Positions 46,967 to 56,755 are shown, counted from the first letter of the stretch. The stretch: DNA of 64,000 bases from Photobacterium obscurum (GCF_026191635.1 NZ_JAKRRW010000004.1:310001-374000); one strand, 5' to 3'. Made by a program: numbers and translations. Notes: generated by a model from the letters alone, not told the origin.

Positions 46967-47692
46967 TTAATGGAATTGGTATAACTTAATGAAGTTAATA
47001 ATCCACTGTGCAACAGAACAAGAATCAGTGGGTTGCTCTAATGATGCGAGTGCTATCTCTGCGGTTTCTTCCGGGTAGTTATCACGGCGGAGTCTGATTA
47101 AATCGTGAGAATATTCGGGGGTAAATTCTGGGTGGCCCTGAACACCCAGAAAGTGAGTACCGACTTGGATCATGGCATATGGGCAAAATTCACTGCCTGC
47201 CAGCGTAATAGTATTCGGCGGCGGTTCGGCAATTTGCTCCTGGTGGCTGACAATTAGAGAATAGCCACTGTTAGAACCCGTGAGCCAACTATGTTGATTA
47301 GCCTCCTCCAGGTTGAACTTTACATCGGCTACGCCAATTCCCCAGCCGTTGGCCGACGGGCAGGCTTCTCCGCCCAGCGCACGGGCAATCATTTGGTGAC
47401 CGAAGCAGACCCCAATAAATGGAATGTGCTGCTGGTAGAGCTGGTGGATGAAGGCTTCAAATACGCTGATCCATTTGACTTCGTCATTGACGCTGAACTT
47501 GCTGCCTGAACTGATGTAGGCATCGCATTCATCCAGTGCCATCGGGTATTGACCGTCGATGACGCGGTAAAAGTTCAGTATTACGCTCGGGTCAACCTGA
47601 CCGAACAGGTTGCTGAACATTGCTGGGTAATTGCCGTGTTTGGCCTGCAGCTCCGGCCTTACGTCATCGCAAAGTAAGACGCCCAAAATCAT
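46967..47692 (-). CDS. Class I glutamine amidotransferase-like hydrolase
   Basis: 241-residue triad hydrolase: Cys96 (GVCFGHQ), His187 and Glu189 (QGHPEF). It is a stand-alone GATase domain, similar to those that hydrolyse gamma-glutamyl bonds. In its operon with a GS-like ligase and two dehydrogenases, the likely job is removal of the glutamyl group from a gamma-glutamylated acid, like PuuD in putrescine breakdown (though PuuD is longer). Start ATG 47692 has GAGGA upstream. Confidence 0.83.
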   Translation of the reverse strand: MILGVLLCDDVRPELQAKHGNYPAMFSNLFGQVDPSVILNFYRVIDGQYPMALDECDAYISSGSKFSVNDEVKWISVFEAFIHQLYQQHIPFIGVCFGHQMIARALGGEACPSANGWGIGVADVKFNLEEANQHSWLTGSNSGYSLIVSHQEQIAEPPPNTITLAGSEFCPYAMIQVGTHFLGVQGHPEFTPEYSHDLIRLRRDNYPEETAEIALASLEQPTDSCSVAQWIINFIKLYQFH

Positions 47693-47704
47693 ACTTTTCC
47701 TCGC

Positions 47705-48865
47705 TTAGTGCAGTCTGCCGTCAACTGCACGGGTAACAATATCGGCATACTGCTCGGCGGTTAATTGGATTGGGTTGCCGGCGGCTGCGGGATCTGAAAC
47801 GGCCATGGCTCCAAGACGTATAGCCTGCTGGCTATCGATACCTATTTCGGCCAACGTGTTGGGGATATGTAGCTCGGCTCGTAGGGAAAGTATCCAATTT
47901 AATACACCGTCAAAGCTGGGGTGCGGTAACGCGAGGTATCGACCGAGCCGGTCCATTTTTTCGTTGATATGGGGTCGGTTGGCCACCAGGACGTAGGGCA
48001 TCAGAATGGCGTTGAGTAAACCGTGGTGTTTGTTATAGAGCGCACCCAGCGAGTGCGACAGGGCATGCATGCCCCCTAATCCTTTCTGGAAGGCAGTTGC
48101 CCCCATTGTCGAAGCAACCAGCATTTGGGTCCGGGCGTTAGTATTTAACCCGTCAAGGTAAGCGACAGGAAGGTAATGCATGATCATTCTCATTGCTTCG
48201 AGCGAGATAGCATCCGCCATCGGGTGATAAGTGTGGGAGCAAAAGGCTTCTAGGCTGTGGGAAAGAGCATCCATACCCGTGGCTGCGGTTAGCTCCGGTG
48301 GTAGCTCGGTTATCAGAAACGGGTCTAAGAAAACTTGTATTGGCATCATTTGAGGGTGAAAAATGATTTTTTTTACCAGCTTGGCTTCGTCGGTAATGAC
48401 AGCGGCACGCCCAACCTCAGCGCCGGTACCGGCAGTGGTTGGTATCGCTATTACAGGAGCGATTAATTTGGGGTCTGCCAGTTTCCAGTTTTCACCTTGA
48501 TCTTCGAAATCCCATAGTGAGTGCGATTGTTTGGCGACTAGTGCTATGGCTTTGGCGGCATCGATACTGGAACCTCCTCCGAAAGCAATAATACCGTCGT
48601 GCTTGCCGTTCAGGTAGTGTTTGACTCCCGCCGCGACATTTCCACTGGTAGGGTTCCCTTGAATATCGTTGAAAAGCTCTAGTTTTAACTCGGACTGCCT
48701 GCATCGGGTCAGGGTATCGCGAACCATTTTGCTAACAGCCAGGGTTGGGTCGGTAACCATCATGGGATTATTAATCCCGGCCTCCTGACAGTAATCAGCC
48801 AGGTGGTCCGTGCAGTGCTCACCAACGGTGATGGATGTGGGGTAGTTCCAATGCGCTTGGTGCAT
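47705..48865 (-). CDS. Iron-containing alcohol dehydrogenase
   Basis: Group III (Fe-type) NAD-dependent alcohol dehydrogenase, 386 aa. Nucleotide site GGGSSIDAAKAIAL, TAGTGAEVGRAAVI, and the metal region AATGMDALSHSLEAF with GGMHALSHSLGALYNKHHG give the Asp and three His ligands. In this operon it probably oxidises a gamma-glutamylated amino alcohol. ATG 48865 follows AGGAG. It overlaps neither neighbour; gaps are 11-12 bases on both sides, so the operon is tight. Confidence 0.9.
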   Translation of the reverse strand: MHQAHWNYPTSITVGEHCTDHLADYCQEAGINNPMMVTDPTLAVSKMVRDTLTRCRQSELKLELFNDIQGNPTSGNVAAGVKHYLNGKHDGIIAFGGGSSIDAAKAIALVAKQSHSLWDFEDQGENWKLADPKLIAPVIAIPTTAGTGAEVGRAAVITDEAKLVKKIIFHPQMMPIQVFLDPFLITELPPELTAATGMDALSHSLEAFCSHTYHPMADAISLEAMRMIMHYLPVAYLDGLNTNARTQMLVASTMGATAFQKGLGGMHALSHSLGALYNKHHGLLNAILMPYVLVANRPHINEKMDRLGRYLALPHPSFDGVLNWILSLRAELHIPNTLAEIGIDSQQAIRLGAMAVSDPAAAGNPIQLTAEQYADIVTRAVDGRLH

Positions 48866-48876
48866 GTCTGTAGCTC

Positions 48877-50283
48877 CTACAGGTGCTTGATATGGAAAGA
48901 CTTGGGACGAGTGAGGGTTTCAAAACCTAGCGTTGATAGGGCATAACCGCGTCCGGAATGTTTGACTCCTGTCCAGGCTAGGGCGGGATCCAGATAGTCA
49001 CAGCGATTGACAAAGAAGGTGCCAGTTTCTAACTGTTCACCAAGGGCTATCGCTTTGTCATAATTTTGCGTGAAAATACTGGCAGTCAGCCCAAACTCGC
49101 TGTCATTCATCAGCACTATCGCCTCATCATCTGAGTGGACTTTTTGTACTGCTACGACCGGGCCAAAGGTTTCTTCTTTCATGATACGCATTTGATGATT
49201 TACGCCGGTGAGCAACTGAGGCGCCAGGTAAGGCGTGCCTTTTTGGCTCTTGGGGAAATCAGCCTCTTTGACGTGCGCCGTTGCTCCCATATTTACGGCT
49301 TCTGTGATTTGTTCGCGGACAAATTCAGCGGCACTGGTACGAACCAGAGGGCCCAGTGTTGTGTGTTGTTCCAGCGGTGAGTCTAACTGGTAGTTGTTGA
49401 TGATCTGTGTGGCTTTTGCCACAAACTCGTCGTGTATAGACGCGTCGACATACACGCGCTCAATACCGCAACATGACTGTCCTGAGTTAAAGAGTGCGCC
49501 GTCAACGATGGCTTCAGCGGCCTGGTTGAGGTTGGCATCTGCCCGAACATAAGCAGGGTCTTTGCCACCAAGTTCCAGACCGATGCCATGAAAGTGTCCT
49601 GCCGCTGCTCTTTCGACAATTTGCCCGCCTTTTACTGAACCGGTAAATACCACATGCTGGATATGTTCACTGGCAATTAAATACTCGGTATGAGCATGGC
49701 TAAGATAAAGGTGTTGAAAGACGCCATCAGGCAGGCCTGCGTCATTGAATGCTTGCTGAAGGCGCTCCGCGCATAACGGGGTTTGCGAGGAATGTTTAAG
49801 GATAACGGTATTGCCGGCCAATAAAGCGGGGATTATTGAATTGATAGCTGTTAGATAGGGGTAGTTCCACGGAGCGATGACAACCACTGTGCCGAGTGGC
49901 TCACGTTTGATATACCGTGTAAAGCCTGGTTTAACCTCTAGATTAACCGTCGCTAGCGCATCATCACAAATGGCGATCATATAGCGTGCCCTTTCTTCAA
50001 GGCCTGATAGTTCGATACCGCTATAGCGAATAGGCCTGCCCATCATCCAACTTAGTTCACAGGCAATCATTTCCCTGTGGTCTAGCAAAGCGTCAATGGC
50101 TCTGCTGCAATAGAATTTTCGTTCTGCCAGTGATGTCAGGCGCCAGTTTTCTTCTGCAAAATTGGATTGTTCTATTGCTTGCTGAACATCTTCTTGGGTG
50201 GCTAATTGCTTGCTCACAATAATTCTGCCATCAACTGGTGAGACGGTATGCTGGACTGTGTCTTTCCCGTCGGGTTCTGTCAT
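48877..50283 (-). CDS. NAD(P)-dependent aldehyde dehydrogenase
   Basis: 468-residue aldehyde dehydrogenase oxidising an aldehyde to the acid. Cofactor site PWNYPYLTAIN, catalytic Glu237 (LELGG) and Cys271 (NSGQSCCG) are present. The protein is slightly short at the N-terminus. It is in the same operon as the ligase and the alcohol dehydrogenase, with 11-12 base gaps. The aldehyde is therefore probably the oxidation product of the Fe-dependent enzyme. Confidence 0.9.
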   Translation of the reverse strand: MTEPDGKDTVQHTVSPVDGRIIVSKQLATQEDVQQAIEQSNFAEENWRLTSLAERKFYCSRAIDALLDHREMIACELSWMMGRPIRYSGIELSGLEERARYMIAICDDALATVNLEVKPGFTRYIKREPLGTVVVIAPWNYPYLTAINSIIPALLAGNTVILKHSSQTPLCAERLQQAFNDAGLPDGVFQHLYLSHAHTEYLIASEHIQHVVFTGSVKGGQIVERAAAGHFHGIGLELGGKDPAYVRADANLNQAAEAIVDGALFNSGQSCCGIERVYVDASIHDEFVAKATQIINNYQLDSPLEQHTTLGPLVRTSAAEFVREQITEAVNMGATAHVKEADFPKSQKGTPYLAPQLLTGVNHQMRIMKEETFGPVVAVQKVHSDDEAIVLMNDSEFGLTASIFTQNYDKAIALGEQLETGTFFVNRCDYLDPALAWTGVKHSGRGYALSTLGFETLTRPKSFHIKHL

Positions 50284-50294
50284 GCCTGCTATCC

Positions 50295-51662
50295 TCAGAT
50301 AATTTCAAAATAGCGGTTTAGCTCCCAGTCGGTCACATGCTTTCTGAATTCCCGGTCTTCCCATTCCCTGGAAGCCGCGAAGTGATCAACAAACGCATCA
50401 CCAAACAACTCTCTTGCAGCCTGAGAGGCTTTAAAGCACTGCGTGGCATCCCATAGGGTACGGGGCAGCGCTAACTCTCGAGGATGAGCTTGCTCATAAG
50501 CATTACCTATTACAGGTGTATGAGGTTCCCATCCATGAGCTATGCCATATAACCCTGAGCCCAATGCAGCGGCCAGTGCGAGATAAGGATTGGCATCAGC
50601 CGCACCGATGCGATATTCAATACGCTGGGTTTTGGCAGAGCCGGAGATGACTCTTAGTGCGGTAGTGCGGTTTTCTACGCCCCAAGTTGCATCCGTTGGG
50701 GCCCAGAAGCCTGGAATCATTCGGCTATAGCTGTTTACGGAAGGGGCGATCATACAGAGCAGTTCTGGCATCAGGCGTTGCTGGCCGGCAAGAAAGTGGC
50801 GCTGTAGTTGGCTCATCGTATGCTCTTGGCCTTGGTCATAAAATGCGGATGAGCCATCTTTGTTTTGTAGCGAAAGGTGGATATGGCCACTTTGCCCTGG
50901 GTAGTCATCGCTCCATTTAGCCATAAATGTGGCAAGCAAATCATTCTTTTGAGCCAATACTTTCATATAGGTTTTGAATAGTGCTGCTTTGTCTGCAGCA
51001 GCCTCGGCATGGTCAACTGAAATGGCCGCCTCGATGACACCCGGTCCGGTTTCGGAATGAATTCCCTCGATGGGAAAGTCCATGGTTTCTGCCATGGCGA
51101 GAATAGCTTTGTACAAGTCAGAGTATGTCGAGTTGCGGATCATCGAGTAGCCAAACCAGTCCGGGGTAATGGTTTCAAGGTTTCTGAATCCTTTCTCCCG
51201 TGCCGAGTGTGGTGTCTCTTTGAACAGGAAGAATTCATATTCAAGGGCAGCAAATGCATCAAAGCCCATCTCAGTGGCTTTACTGAGGACTTTTCTTAAG
51301 GCGGCGCGAGGGCAGACTGCTTCAGCCTCTCCGGCAAATTCGGCAATGAATAGCAGCATGCCGTCTTCATCGAGTACTTCACGGCAGCTTTCCGGAATGA
51401 TACGGACCGGGGCATCGGGATAACCGGTATGCCACCCCGTATAGCGTGCATTGTCATACAGCTGGTCTTTGACATCCCAGCCCAGAACGACATCGCAAAA
51501 GGCAAAACCGTGGTCGAGTGAAGAAAAGAACTTGCTCTTCGACATGTATTTTCCCCGCATGACGCCATCGTTATCAAACAGCCCTACTTTGACATGAGTA
51601 AGTCCACGTTCTCTGATAATGGCCTTGGCATCTTCAGGGGTTTTAACGCTTCTCGGTTCCAT
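50295..51662 (-). CDS. Glutamine-synthetase-like gamma-glutamyl ligase
   Basis: Member of the GS superfamily related to PuuA/GlnA4, which join glutamate to an amine with ATP rather than to ammonia. EYEFFLFKE, IHSETGPGVIEAAI, GQSGHIHLSLQ, NSYSRMIPGFWAP and TQRIEYRIGAADANPYLALAA match the catalytic regions. From ATG 51662 it is 455 aa; the frame opens at TTG 51812, but the extra 50 residues are not family-like. First gene of a tight operon. The amine is not read from sequence; see findings. Confidence 0.87.
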   Translation of the reverse strand: MEPRSVKTPEDAKAIIRERGLTHVKVGLFDNDGVMRGKYMSKSKFFSSLDHGFAFCDVVLGWDVKDQLYDNARYTGWHTGYPDAPVRIIPESCREVLDEDGMLLFIAEFAGEAEAVCPRAALRKVLSKATEMGFDAFAALEYEFFLFKETPHSAREKGFRNLETITPDWFGYSMIRNSTYSDLYKAILAMAETMDFPIEGIHSETGPGVIEAAISVDHAEAAADKAALFKTYMKVLAQKNDLLATFMAKWSDDYPGQSGHIHLSLQNKDGSSAFYDQGQEHTMSQLQRHFLAGQQRLMPELLCMIAPSVNSYSRMIPGFWAPTDATWGVENRTTALRVISGSAKTQRIEYRIGAADANPYLALAAALGSGLYGIAHGWEPHTPVIGNAYEQAHPRELALPRTLWDATQCFKASQAARELFGDAFVDHFAASREWEDREFRKHVTDWELNRYFEII

Positions 51663-51855
51663 ATTGCAGGCATCCCTGTAAAGTCTGTTTAGCAAGCCGC
51701 CGAATTGGGTTATATCGCTTGTGCGCTTTCTGGATCTTCTGCGCCCAGTCTGCCCATCGAATTTATAGGTGGCTGATATATTTAACCTAGGAAGCAAGGG
51801 GATATTAGTCAACTATGAACAAGGGGGATTTTTCTTTGCGCTATAGTTATACCAA

Positions 51856-51870
51856 ACAGAATATTTCTGT
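51856..51870. promoter_or_regulatory. Palindromic candidate operator
   Basis: ACAGAA-TAT-TTCTGT, symmetrical half-sites in the region between the GS-like operon and tnaC. It could be an operator for either. No regulator is assigned. Confidence 0.3.
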
Positions 51871-51978
51871 TGTGTAGAACTACTATACCTTCATCAATTT
51901 GGGGTGTTTGCTAATGGCGGCTACTGCTCTGATGGGAGAGGATGGTGGTTCAGTTGGTATTGTAGTAAGGAGCTAGCC

Positions 51979-52074
51979 ATGTCTAGGAAACTTCTACAAG
52001 CTTATTGTCTTCGGCCCGCCCGGGTAGCTTGGTTTAATCAAGACAACCGCCTCTGCAATAACTTTCCTTCTTAA
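51979..52074 (+). CDS. tnaC: Tryptophanase leader peptide TnaC
   Basis: 31-residue regulatory peptide. Trp18, Asp22 and Pro30 occur with the E. coli spacing (Trp-N3-Asp-N7-Pro) in AWFNQDN..., the residues needed for tryptophan-induced ribosome stalling. Ribosome site AAGGAG is six bases before the ATG. Unlike E. coli TnaC, where Pro is last, a Ser follows before TAA. High tryptophan should stall the ribosome, block Rho, and allow tnaA transcription 75 bases downstream. Confidence 0.85.
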   Translation: MSRKLLQAYCLRPARVAWFNQDNRLCNNFPS

Positions 52075-52148
52075 TGTCCCTCTTTGATAGTTAGCTACGT
52101 TGCATATTTAGTTTATGCCTGTGTATGGATAAACAAATGGGGGTGATG

Positions 52149-53552
52149 ATGAAACGTATTCCAGAGCCTTTTCGAATCAAAATGGTTGAACCTATCCGGT
52201 TGACAACCCTTGCAGAGCGGGAAAAAGCCTTGGAACAGGCTGGCTATAACCCCTTCGCTTTAAAAAGCGAAGATGTGTATATCGATTTGCTGACGGATTC
52301 GGGGACTGGGGCGATGAGCGATTCGCAATGGGCTGGGTTAATGCTGGGGGATGAGTCTTACGCAGGAAGTCGTAACTATTTTCACCTTAAAGATGCGGTA
52401 CAGGATATTTTTGGTTATAGCGATTTTGTTCCCACCCACCAGGGGCGAGGTGCCGAGCAAATATTATTTCCATGCCTAGTCGAAAAAATGCAGCGAGAAC
52501 GTGGCGGAGCCCAGCCGGTATTTATATCGAATTACCATTTTGACACCACGGCCGCTCATGTCGAATTTACAGGTGCCATGGCCATTAACGTGGTTGATGA
52601 ACGGGCGTTTAATACCGAGCAGCCTTATGACTGGAAAGGTAATATTGATCTACAAAAGTTAAACGACGCTGTCAGCCACTATGGAGCGAGTAATATCGCT
52701 GGGATTATTATGACCGTTACCTGTAACAGTACTGGTGGCCAACCTGTCTCTATGGCTAATCTTAAAGCCGTATATCAACTTGCCCAGTATCATCAAATCC
52801 CCGTGGTCATGGATTCAGCCCGGTTTTGTGAAAATGCATGGTTTATCAAGCAACGGGAAGCGGGCTATCAGCATACACCGATTAAGCAGATAGTGTCTGA
52901 GATGTACCAGTATGCCGATATGCTGACATTATCGGCGAAAAAAGATCCAATGGTTAATATTGGCGGGCTCTGTGCTATTCGAAATGATCGGCCTCTGTTT
53001 CAAGTCGTGCAGACACGATGTGTGCCGTTGGAAGGTTTTGTTACCTATGGCGGAATGGCGGGAAGAGATATGGAGGCATTAGCTCGTGGCCTTTATGAGG
53101 CTCTCGATGAGGATTTCCTGACTTACAGGATCAAACAGGTAGAGTATCTGGCTTGCCGGCTTAAGAAGGGAGGTGTACCCGTCCAGTGGCCGGCTGGTGG
53201 ACATGCTGTTTTTGTCGATGCCAAGAAAATGCTACCGCATATTCCCCCCGAGCAATTTCCGGCTCAGGCATTATGCAATGCGCTGTATCTCGAAGCGGGC
53301 ATTCGTGCAGTGGAGATTGGTTCCTTGCTGCTAGGGCGTGACCCTGTCACAGGTGGGCAGAAGTCTTCACCGATGGAATTTATGCGGCTGACTATTCCGC
53401 GCCGGGTCTATACCAATGATCATATGGATTATATTGCTGACGCACTGTTCGAAGTCGCTAGAAAGGCTGAAACCTTGTCAGGGCTGACATTTGAATATGA
53501 ACCGCCCGTCTTACGGCATTTTATGGCTGTGATGAAACCTCTTTCAATTTAG
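52149..53552 (+). CDS. tnaA: Tryptophanase
   Basis: PLP-dependent enzyme cleaving tryptophan to indole, pyruvate and ammonia. 467 aa. The PLP lysine is K265 (SAKKD), preceded by the DSARFCENA motif. [10 protein letters not shown] and [11 protein letters not shown] favour TnaA over tyrosine phenol-lyase, and the tnaC leader confirms it. ATG 52149 follows GGGGG at spacing five; the frame opens at 52125. No TnaB tryptophan permease gene follows in this window. Confidence 0.93.
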   Translation: MKRIPEPFRIKMVEPIRLTTLAEREKALEQAGYNPFALKSEDVYIDLLTDSGTGAMSDSQWAGLMLGDESYAGSRNYFHLKDAVQDIFGYSDFVPTHQGRGAEQILFPCLVEKMQRERGGAQPVFISNYHFDTTAAHVEFTGAMAINVVDERAFNTEQPYDWKGNIDLQKLNDAVSHYGASNIAGIIMTVTCNSTGGQPVSMANLKAVYQLAQYHQIPVVMDSARFCENAWFIKQREAGYQHTPIKQIVSEMYQYADMLTLSAKKDPMVNIGGLCAIRNDRPLFQVVQTRCVPLEGFVTYGGMAGRDMEALARGLYEALDEDFLTYRIKQVEYLACRLKKGGVPVQWPAGGHAVFVDAKKMLPHIPPEQFPAQALCNALYLEAGIRAVEIGSLLLGRDPVTGGQKSSPMEFMRLTIPRRVYTNDHMDYIADALFEVARKAETLSGLTFEYEPPVLRHFMAVMKPLSI

Positions 53553-53761
53553 GGGCTGTCTATTTTTCTCCTCAAGTTTTATCTGAAGGCATTCTTTGCC
53601 ATACGGGGAAATGCTGAAAGATAAACCGGGCATAATTTCTGTGATGCTAATCCCAACGTGATAAAGGTCTCAGATGAATGTTAACCCACTGACTATATTG
53701 GAAGTGATCCATAGCTGACGAGGTGTACTCGTTTGTAATGATGATGACAAGGAGTGTTAAC

Positions 53762-54595
53762 ATGAGGAGAAAAGCGTTAGGAACGCAGTGGTTACTTGTT
53801 TTGGGGTTATTTAGTGCTTGGTCGTTTAATTCCTGGTCAGCTGATGAAAACTCGGTACAGTTGGTTTTTTCAGAGTCTGGCAAAACTGTTAAATCTTTAG
53901 CCCTTAAGAATTTGAAGAAACAACTATCAACACGCCAAGTCGATATCTACGATCCTCAGTATGGTAAGAATAAACGTTATCTTGCATTCTCACTTCATGA
54001 TGTTATGGCGTTAGCCTATGGTAAAGGCTGGGAAGGCCAATTAGCGACAGATGTGAATTTCATTGCGTTAGACGGCTATCAGGCTGTTGTCTCTTTTGAC
54101 AAATTACTCGAAGAAGGGGGCTATATCGTTTACTACGATAGGGATTATCCTGACTGGGAACCTATTGGACATAATCAAACTAATCCCGGCCCGTTTTATC
54201 TGGTTTGGTCGGGTAGTAAGCAAACGCCGAAGCAGGCCTTTCCCTGGCCATATCAACTAGCAAGGGTTGATACGGTAGAGTTTAAATATCGATATCCTAA
54301 GGTATATCCACAAGGTGTTAAAAAAAACAGCAATGTATACAGTGGGTTTAGGTTGTTTAAAGATCGCTGCATGAAATGTCACGCTTTAGATCAAGATGGT
54401 GGAAAAGTTGGACCGGATTTAAATGCCCCTATGAATATTCTCGCTTACCGAGAGCCTGCGGTGTTACGTGAATATATTCGTCAGCCATCTAAATTCCGAT
54501 ATACCCAGATGCCGGATCATACCGACTTGTCTTATCAGCAGATAGATAACCTACTTGAATATCTTAAATATCAAGGGAAAGTAACTAAACAATAA
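53762..54595 (+). CDS. Exported c-type cytochrome
   Basis: 277-residue periplasmic protein. A signal peptide (about 1-27, LLVLGLFSAWSF) precedes an N-terminal beta-rich domain (about 30-180, with DPQYGKNKRYLAFSLHDVM). The C-terminal cytochrome c domain has CMKCH (203-207) and a distal Met250 (TQMPDH). One heme is expected. ATG 53762 has GGAG seven bases upstream; the frame opens at 53723. Its partner oxidase or reductase is unknown. Confidence 0.83.
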   Translation: MRRKALGTQWLLVLGLFSAWSFNSWSADENSVQLVFSESGKTVKSLALKNLKKQLSTRQVDIYDPQYGKNKRYLAFSLHDVMALAYGKGWEGQLATDVNFIALDGYQAVVSFDKLLEEGGYIVYYDRDYPDWEPIGHNQTNPGPFYLVWSGSKQTPKQAFPWPYQLARVDTVEFKYRYPKVYPQGVKKNSNVYSGFRLFKDRCMKCHALDQDGGKVGPDLNAPMNILAYREPAVLREYIRQPSKFRYTQMPDHTDLSYQQIDNLLEYLKYQGKVTKQ

Positions 54596-54626
54596 ATTTA
54601 TGATTATTTTAAAAGATAGATATGCC

Positions 54627-54655
54627 CCCAAACAACCTCAAGATGATCGTTTGGG
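54627..54655. repeat. Imperfect palindromic intergenic repeat, copy 2
   Basis: CCCAAAC-N15-GTTTGGG, with the inner AACCTCAAGATGATC related to the shared CTTGA(A/G)GT core of copies at 19223, 56756 and 61904-62171. Confidence 0.5.
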
Positions 54656-54791
54656 TAGTGATATAAAAGAAAGCTTTGCTTGTTGCTCGTGCTTCAATAG
54701 ATACCAATGGAATAGAAATTAGTTTTACGTCCCAAAAAACTGTGCTTCAATACCCCTCAAATAATAAAGTTAGTTGTAAAAGGAAGTTTTT

Positions 54792-55478
54792 ATGTCTCTT
54801 ATCATCCCTATGGTGATATTTATGCAACAGCGGATGGCTGAAGCGGGCAACGCCGAGGATGCAAAGGCGATGCAAGAATATATGAAAACAGAGCAGCCAT
54901 TTTTCGGGGTAAAAGCACCAGAGCGCAAAGCCATATTCAAACAAGCGCGTGAGCATACTAAGGTGAGCACGTTTATCGAGTATAGCCGCTTGGTGCTATG
55001 GCTCTGGTCAGGTGAAAACCGTGAAGAGCAGTATCTGGCGATGGATGCTGCCGAGTACTATAAAGCATTTCGCACTAGAGAAGCGTTCGACATTTATGAA
55101 GAAATGCTACTGGGCGCCAACCACTGGGATACGGTCGACAAGATATCTTCAAACTTGATTGGTCCGTTGGTTAAAGATTATCGCGAATTAGAACAAAAAT
55201 TGATTGAATGGCGCGGCTCAAACAATATGTGGTTACGCCGGGCTTCGTTGCTGGCTCATCTTAAACATAAAACAGAGACAAATGTTCCTCTGCTGGAAGA
55301 GACCATATTAATGTTGGCGCATGAAGATGAATTTTTCATTCAGAAAGCGATAGGCTGGGTATTGCGTGAGTATTCAAAGGCGGAGCCTGAATATGTATCT
55401 GATTTTGTTGCTAAGCACAGTGACAAGCTAGCCCCACTAAGCAAGAGGGAAGCATTGAAAGTGATTGAAAATGTATAA
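54792..55478 (+). CDS. AlkD-like DNA alkylation repair protein
   Basis: 228-residue HEAT-repeat glycosylase-type protein that removes or recognises alkylated bases. FFGVKAPERKAIFKQ, NHWDTVDKISSNLIG, NMWLRRASLLAHL and FIQKAIGWVLREYSK are AlkD motifs (Trp and Arg lining the lesion site). ATG 54792 has AGGAAG upstream. It forms a single-gene unit. Confidence 0.88.
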   Translation: MSLIIPMVIFMQQRMAEAGNAEDAKAMQEYMKTEQPFFGVKAPERKAIFKQAREHTKVSTFIEYSRLVLWLWSGENREEQYLAMDAAEYYKAFRTREAFDIYEEMLLGANHWDTVDKISSNLIGPLVKDYRELEQKLIEWRGSNNMWLRRASLLAHLKHKTETNVPLLEETILMLAHEDEFFIQKAIGWVLREYSKAEPEYVSDFVAKHSDKLAPLSKREALKVIENV

Positions 55479-55516
55479 ACGATAAGAGTTATACCCGGTT
55501 ATTTAGCGCTAAACGT

Positions 55517-55544
55517 AAAAAAGCCATCAATGATGGCTTTTTTT
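55517..55544. terminator. Bidirectional terminator
   Basis: AAAAGCCATC-AAT-GATGGCTTTT with A- and T-runs, between convergent genes. Confidence 0.9.
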
Positions 55545-55563
55545 GCATTCGGGCTATAGCACT

Positions 55564-56277
55564 TTAGAAGTGCAGGCGAATAACGGACTCTGCGACACAT
55601 CCTGGGCGACGGATACCTTCAATTTCTACAGTGATTTCCTGGACAATCTCAAGGCCGCGTTTAATCGGCGTGACAGATTGAATTTTGGTACTGGCACGAA
55701 CACGGTTACCGGCTTTCACTGGGTAAGGGAAGCGAACTTGGTTAAGGCCAACGTTAACGGTCATTTTTGCCGTAGGGAACTTCTGATTGTCAGGGTCAAC
55801 ACTGTCCGTTAGGACTGAAAGCAATGACAGTGTCAGGAAGCCGTGTGCAATCGTTGTTTTAAACGGAGACTCTGCAGAAGCTCGTTCTGGATCAGTATGA
55901 ATCCATTGGTGGTCTTCCGTTACTTCAGCAAAGTTGTTGATGCGGTTCTGATCGACAGTAAGCCATTGGCCAACATGGATTACATCTCCGAGGGTTGACT
56001 CAAGCTCTGCCATTAGCTTTTCAGCTTCAGGTTTCATTACAATCGGAGCCGGTTGAGCAACGGGTGCTGGCTGAGCGTCCGGGGTTGGTTGCTCAACGGC
56101 ATCATCATTAGATGCGAGTTTGTGATCTTTAATCAACAAGCCAAGCTGGCTATTATTTGCTTTGTTAACAAACTCAAGCCAGTAGTCACGCAGGGAAGGT
56201 GATAGAAAGTCTTTAAGTTCAAACGGGTGTAGTGATAGGACATCACGTTTTTGCTTAAAAAAATCGACTACTTTCAT
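55564..56277 (-). CDS. MaoC/PhaJ-type enoyl-CoA hydratase with N-terminal extension
   Basis: 237 residues. The C-terminal hotdog domain (about 95-237) carries the catalytic Asp122 and His127 (EDHQWIHTDPERA) and AHGFLTLSLL, as in (R)-specific enoyl-CoA hydratases. It probably supplies (R)-3-hydroxyacyl-CoA for polyhydroxyalkanoate or lipid metabolism. An N-terminal ~60-residue segment and a Pro/Ala/Gln-rich linker (about 62-82) precede it. The 550-base upstream region has a notable direct repeat. Confidence 0.83.
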   Translation of the reverse strand: MKVVDFFKQKRDVLSLHPFELKDFLSPSLRDYWLEFVNKANNSQLGLLIKDHKLASNDDAVEQPTPDAQPAPVAQPAPIVMKPEAEKLMAELESTLGDVIHVGQWLTVDQNRINNFAEVTEDHQWIHTDPERASAESPFKTTIAHGFLTLSLLSVLTDSVDPDNQKFPTAKMTVNVGLNQVRFPYPVKAGNRVRASTKIQSVTPIKRGLEIVQEITVEIEGIRRPGCVAESVIRLHF

Positions 56278-56503
56278 GACTATGTGACCTTATTAATATG
56301 TGTCTTGAAGTGGCTGAGGCGCAGTATTGTAACGGCTATACAGAACAATAAAAGTCATTTCGTGGCCCAGATCTCATTTCAATGCTCATCGGATGAGTGT
56401 TTTTCTTTATATATCAACGCTATATGAATTCATAGTGTTTAGTGTAAAAATTCTAATAGTTTGCGTTAATATCAACTAAATAGCATTAGTTCTCAATAAA
56501 ACA

Positions 56504-56558
56504 CTATTTTCAGCGAACACTTGTACACGAAAAACGCTATTTTAAGCGAACACTTGTA
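56504..56558. repeat. Two 22-base direct repeats 33 bases apart
   Basis: CTATTTTcAGCGAACACTTG-TA (56504-56525) and CTATTTTaAGCGAACACTTG-TA (56537-56558) differ at one base. A 33-base spacing is three helical turns, which suggests adjacent binding sites for a regulator on one face. Confidence 0.6.
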
Positions 56559-56755
56559 AGCAGAAAATATGAGGCGAATAAGATAAAAGCAAAAAAACAC
56601 ATCATATTAAAAATACGCAATAAAATAATCATAGTGCAAATTGAAGATGTTTTCTTGAACTATTCTCTAATAAGTGTGCTTTTTTTATTCGCTTGGATTA
56701 AGGCGTCTTGTTTTTGTGTGCCGTTCTCAAATCCAAGATGCAGAAGAAGAGTTGA

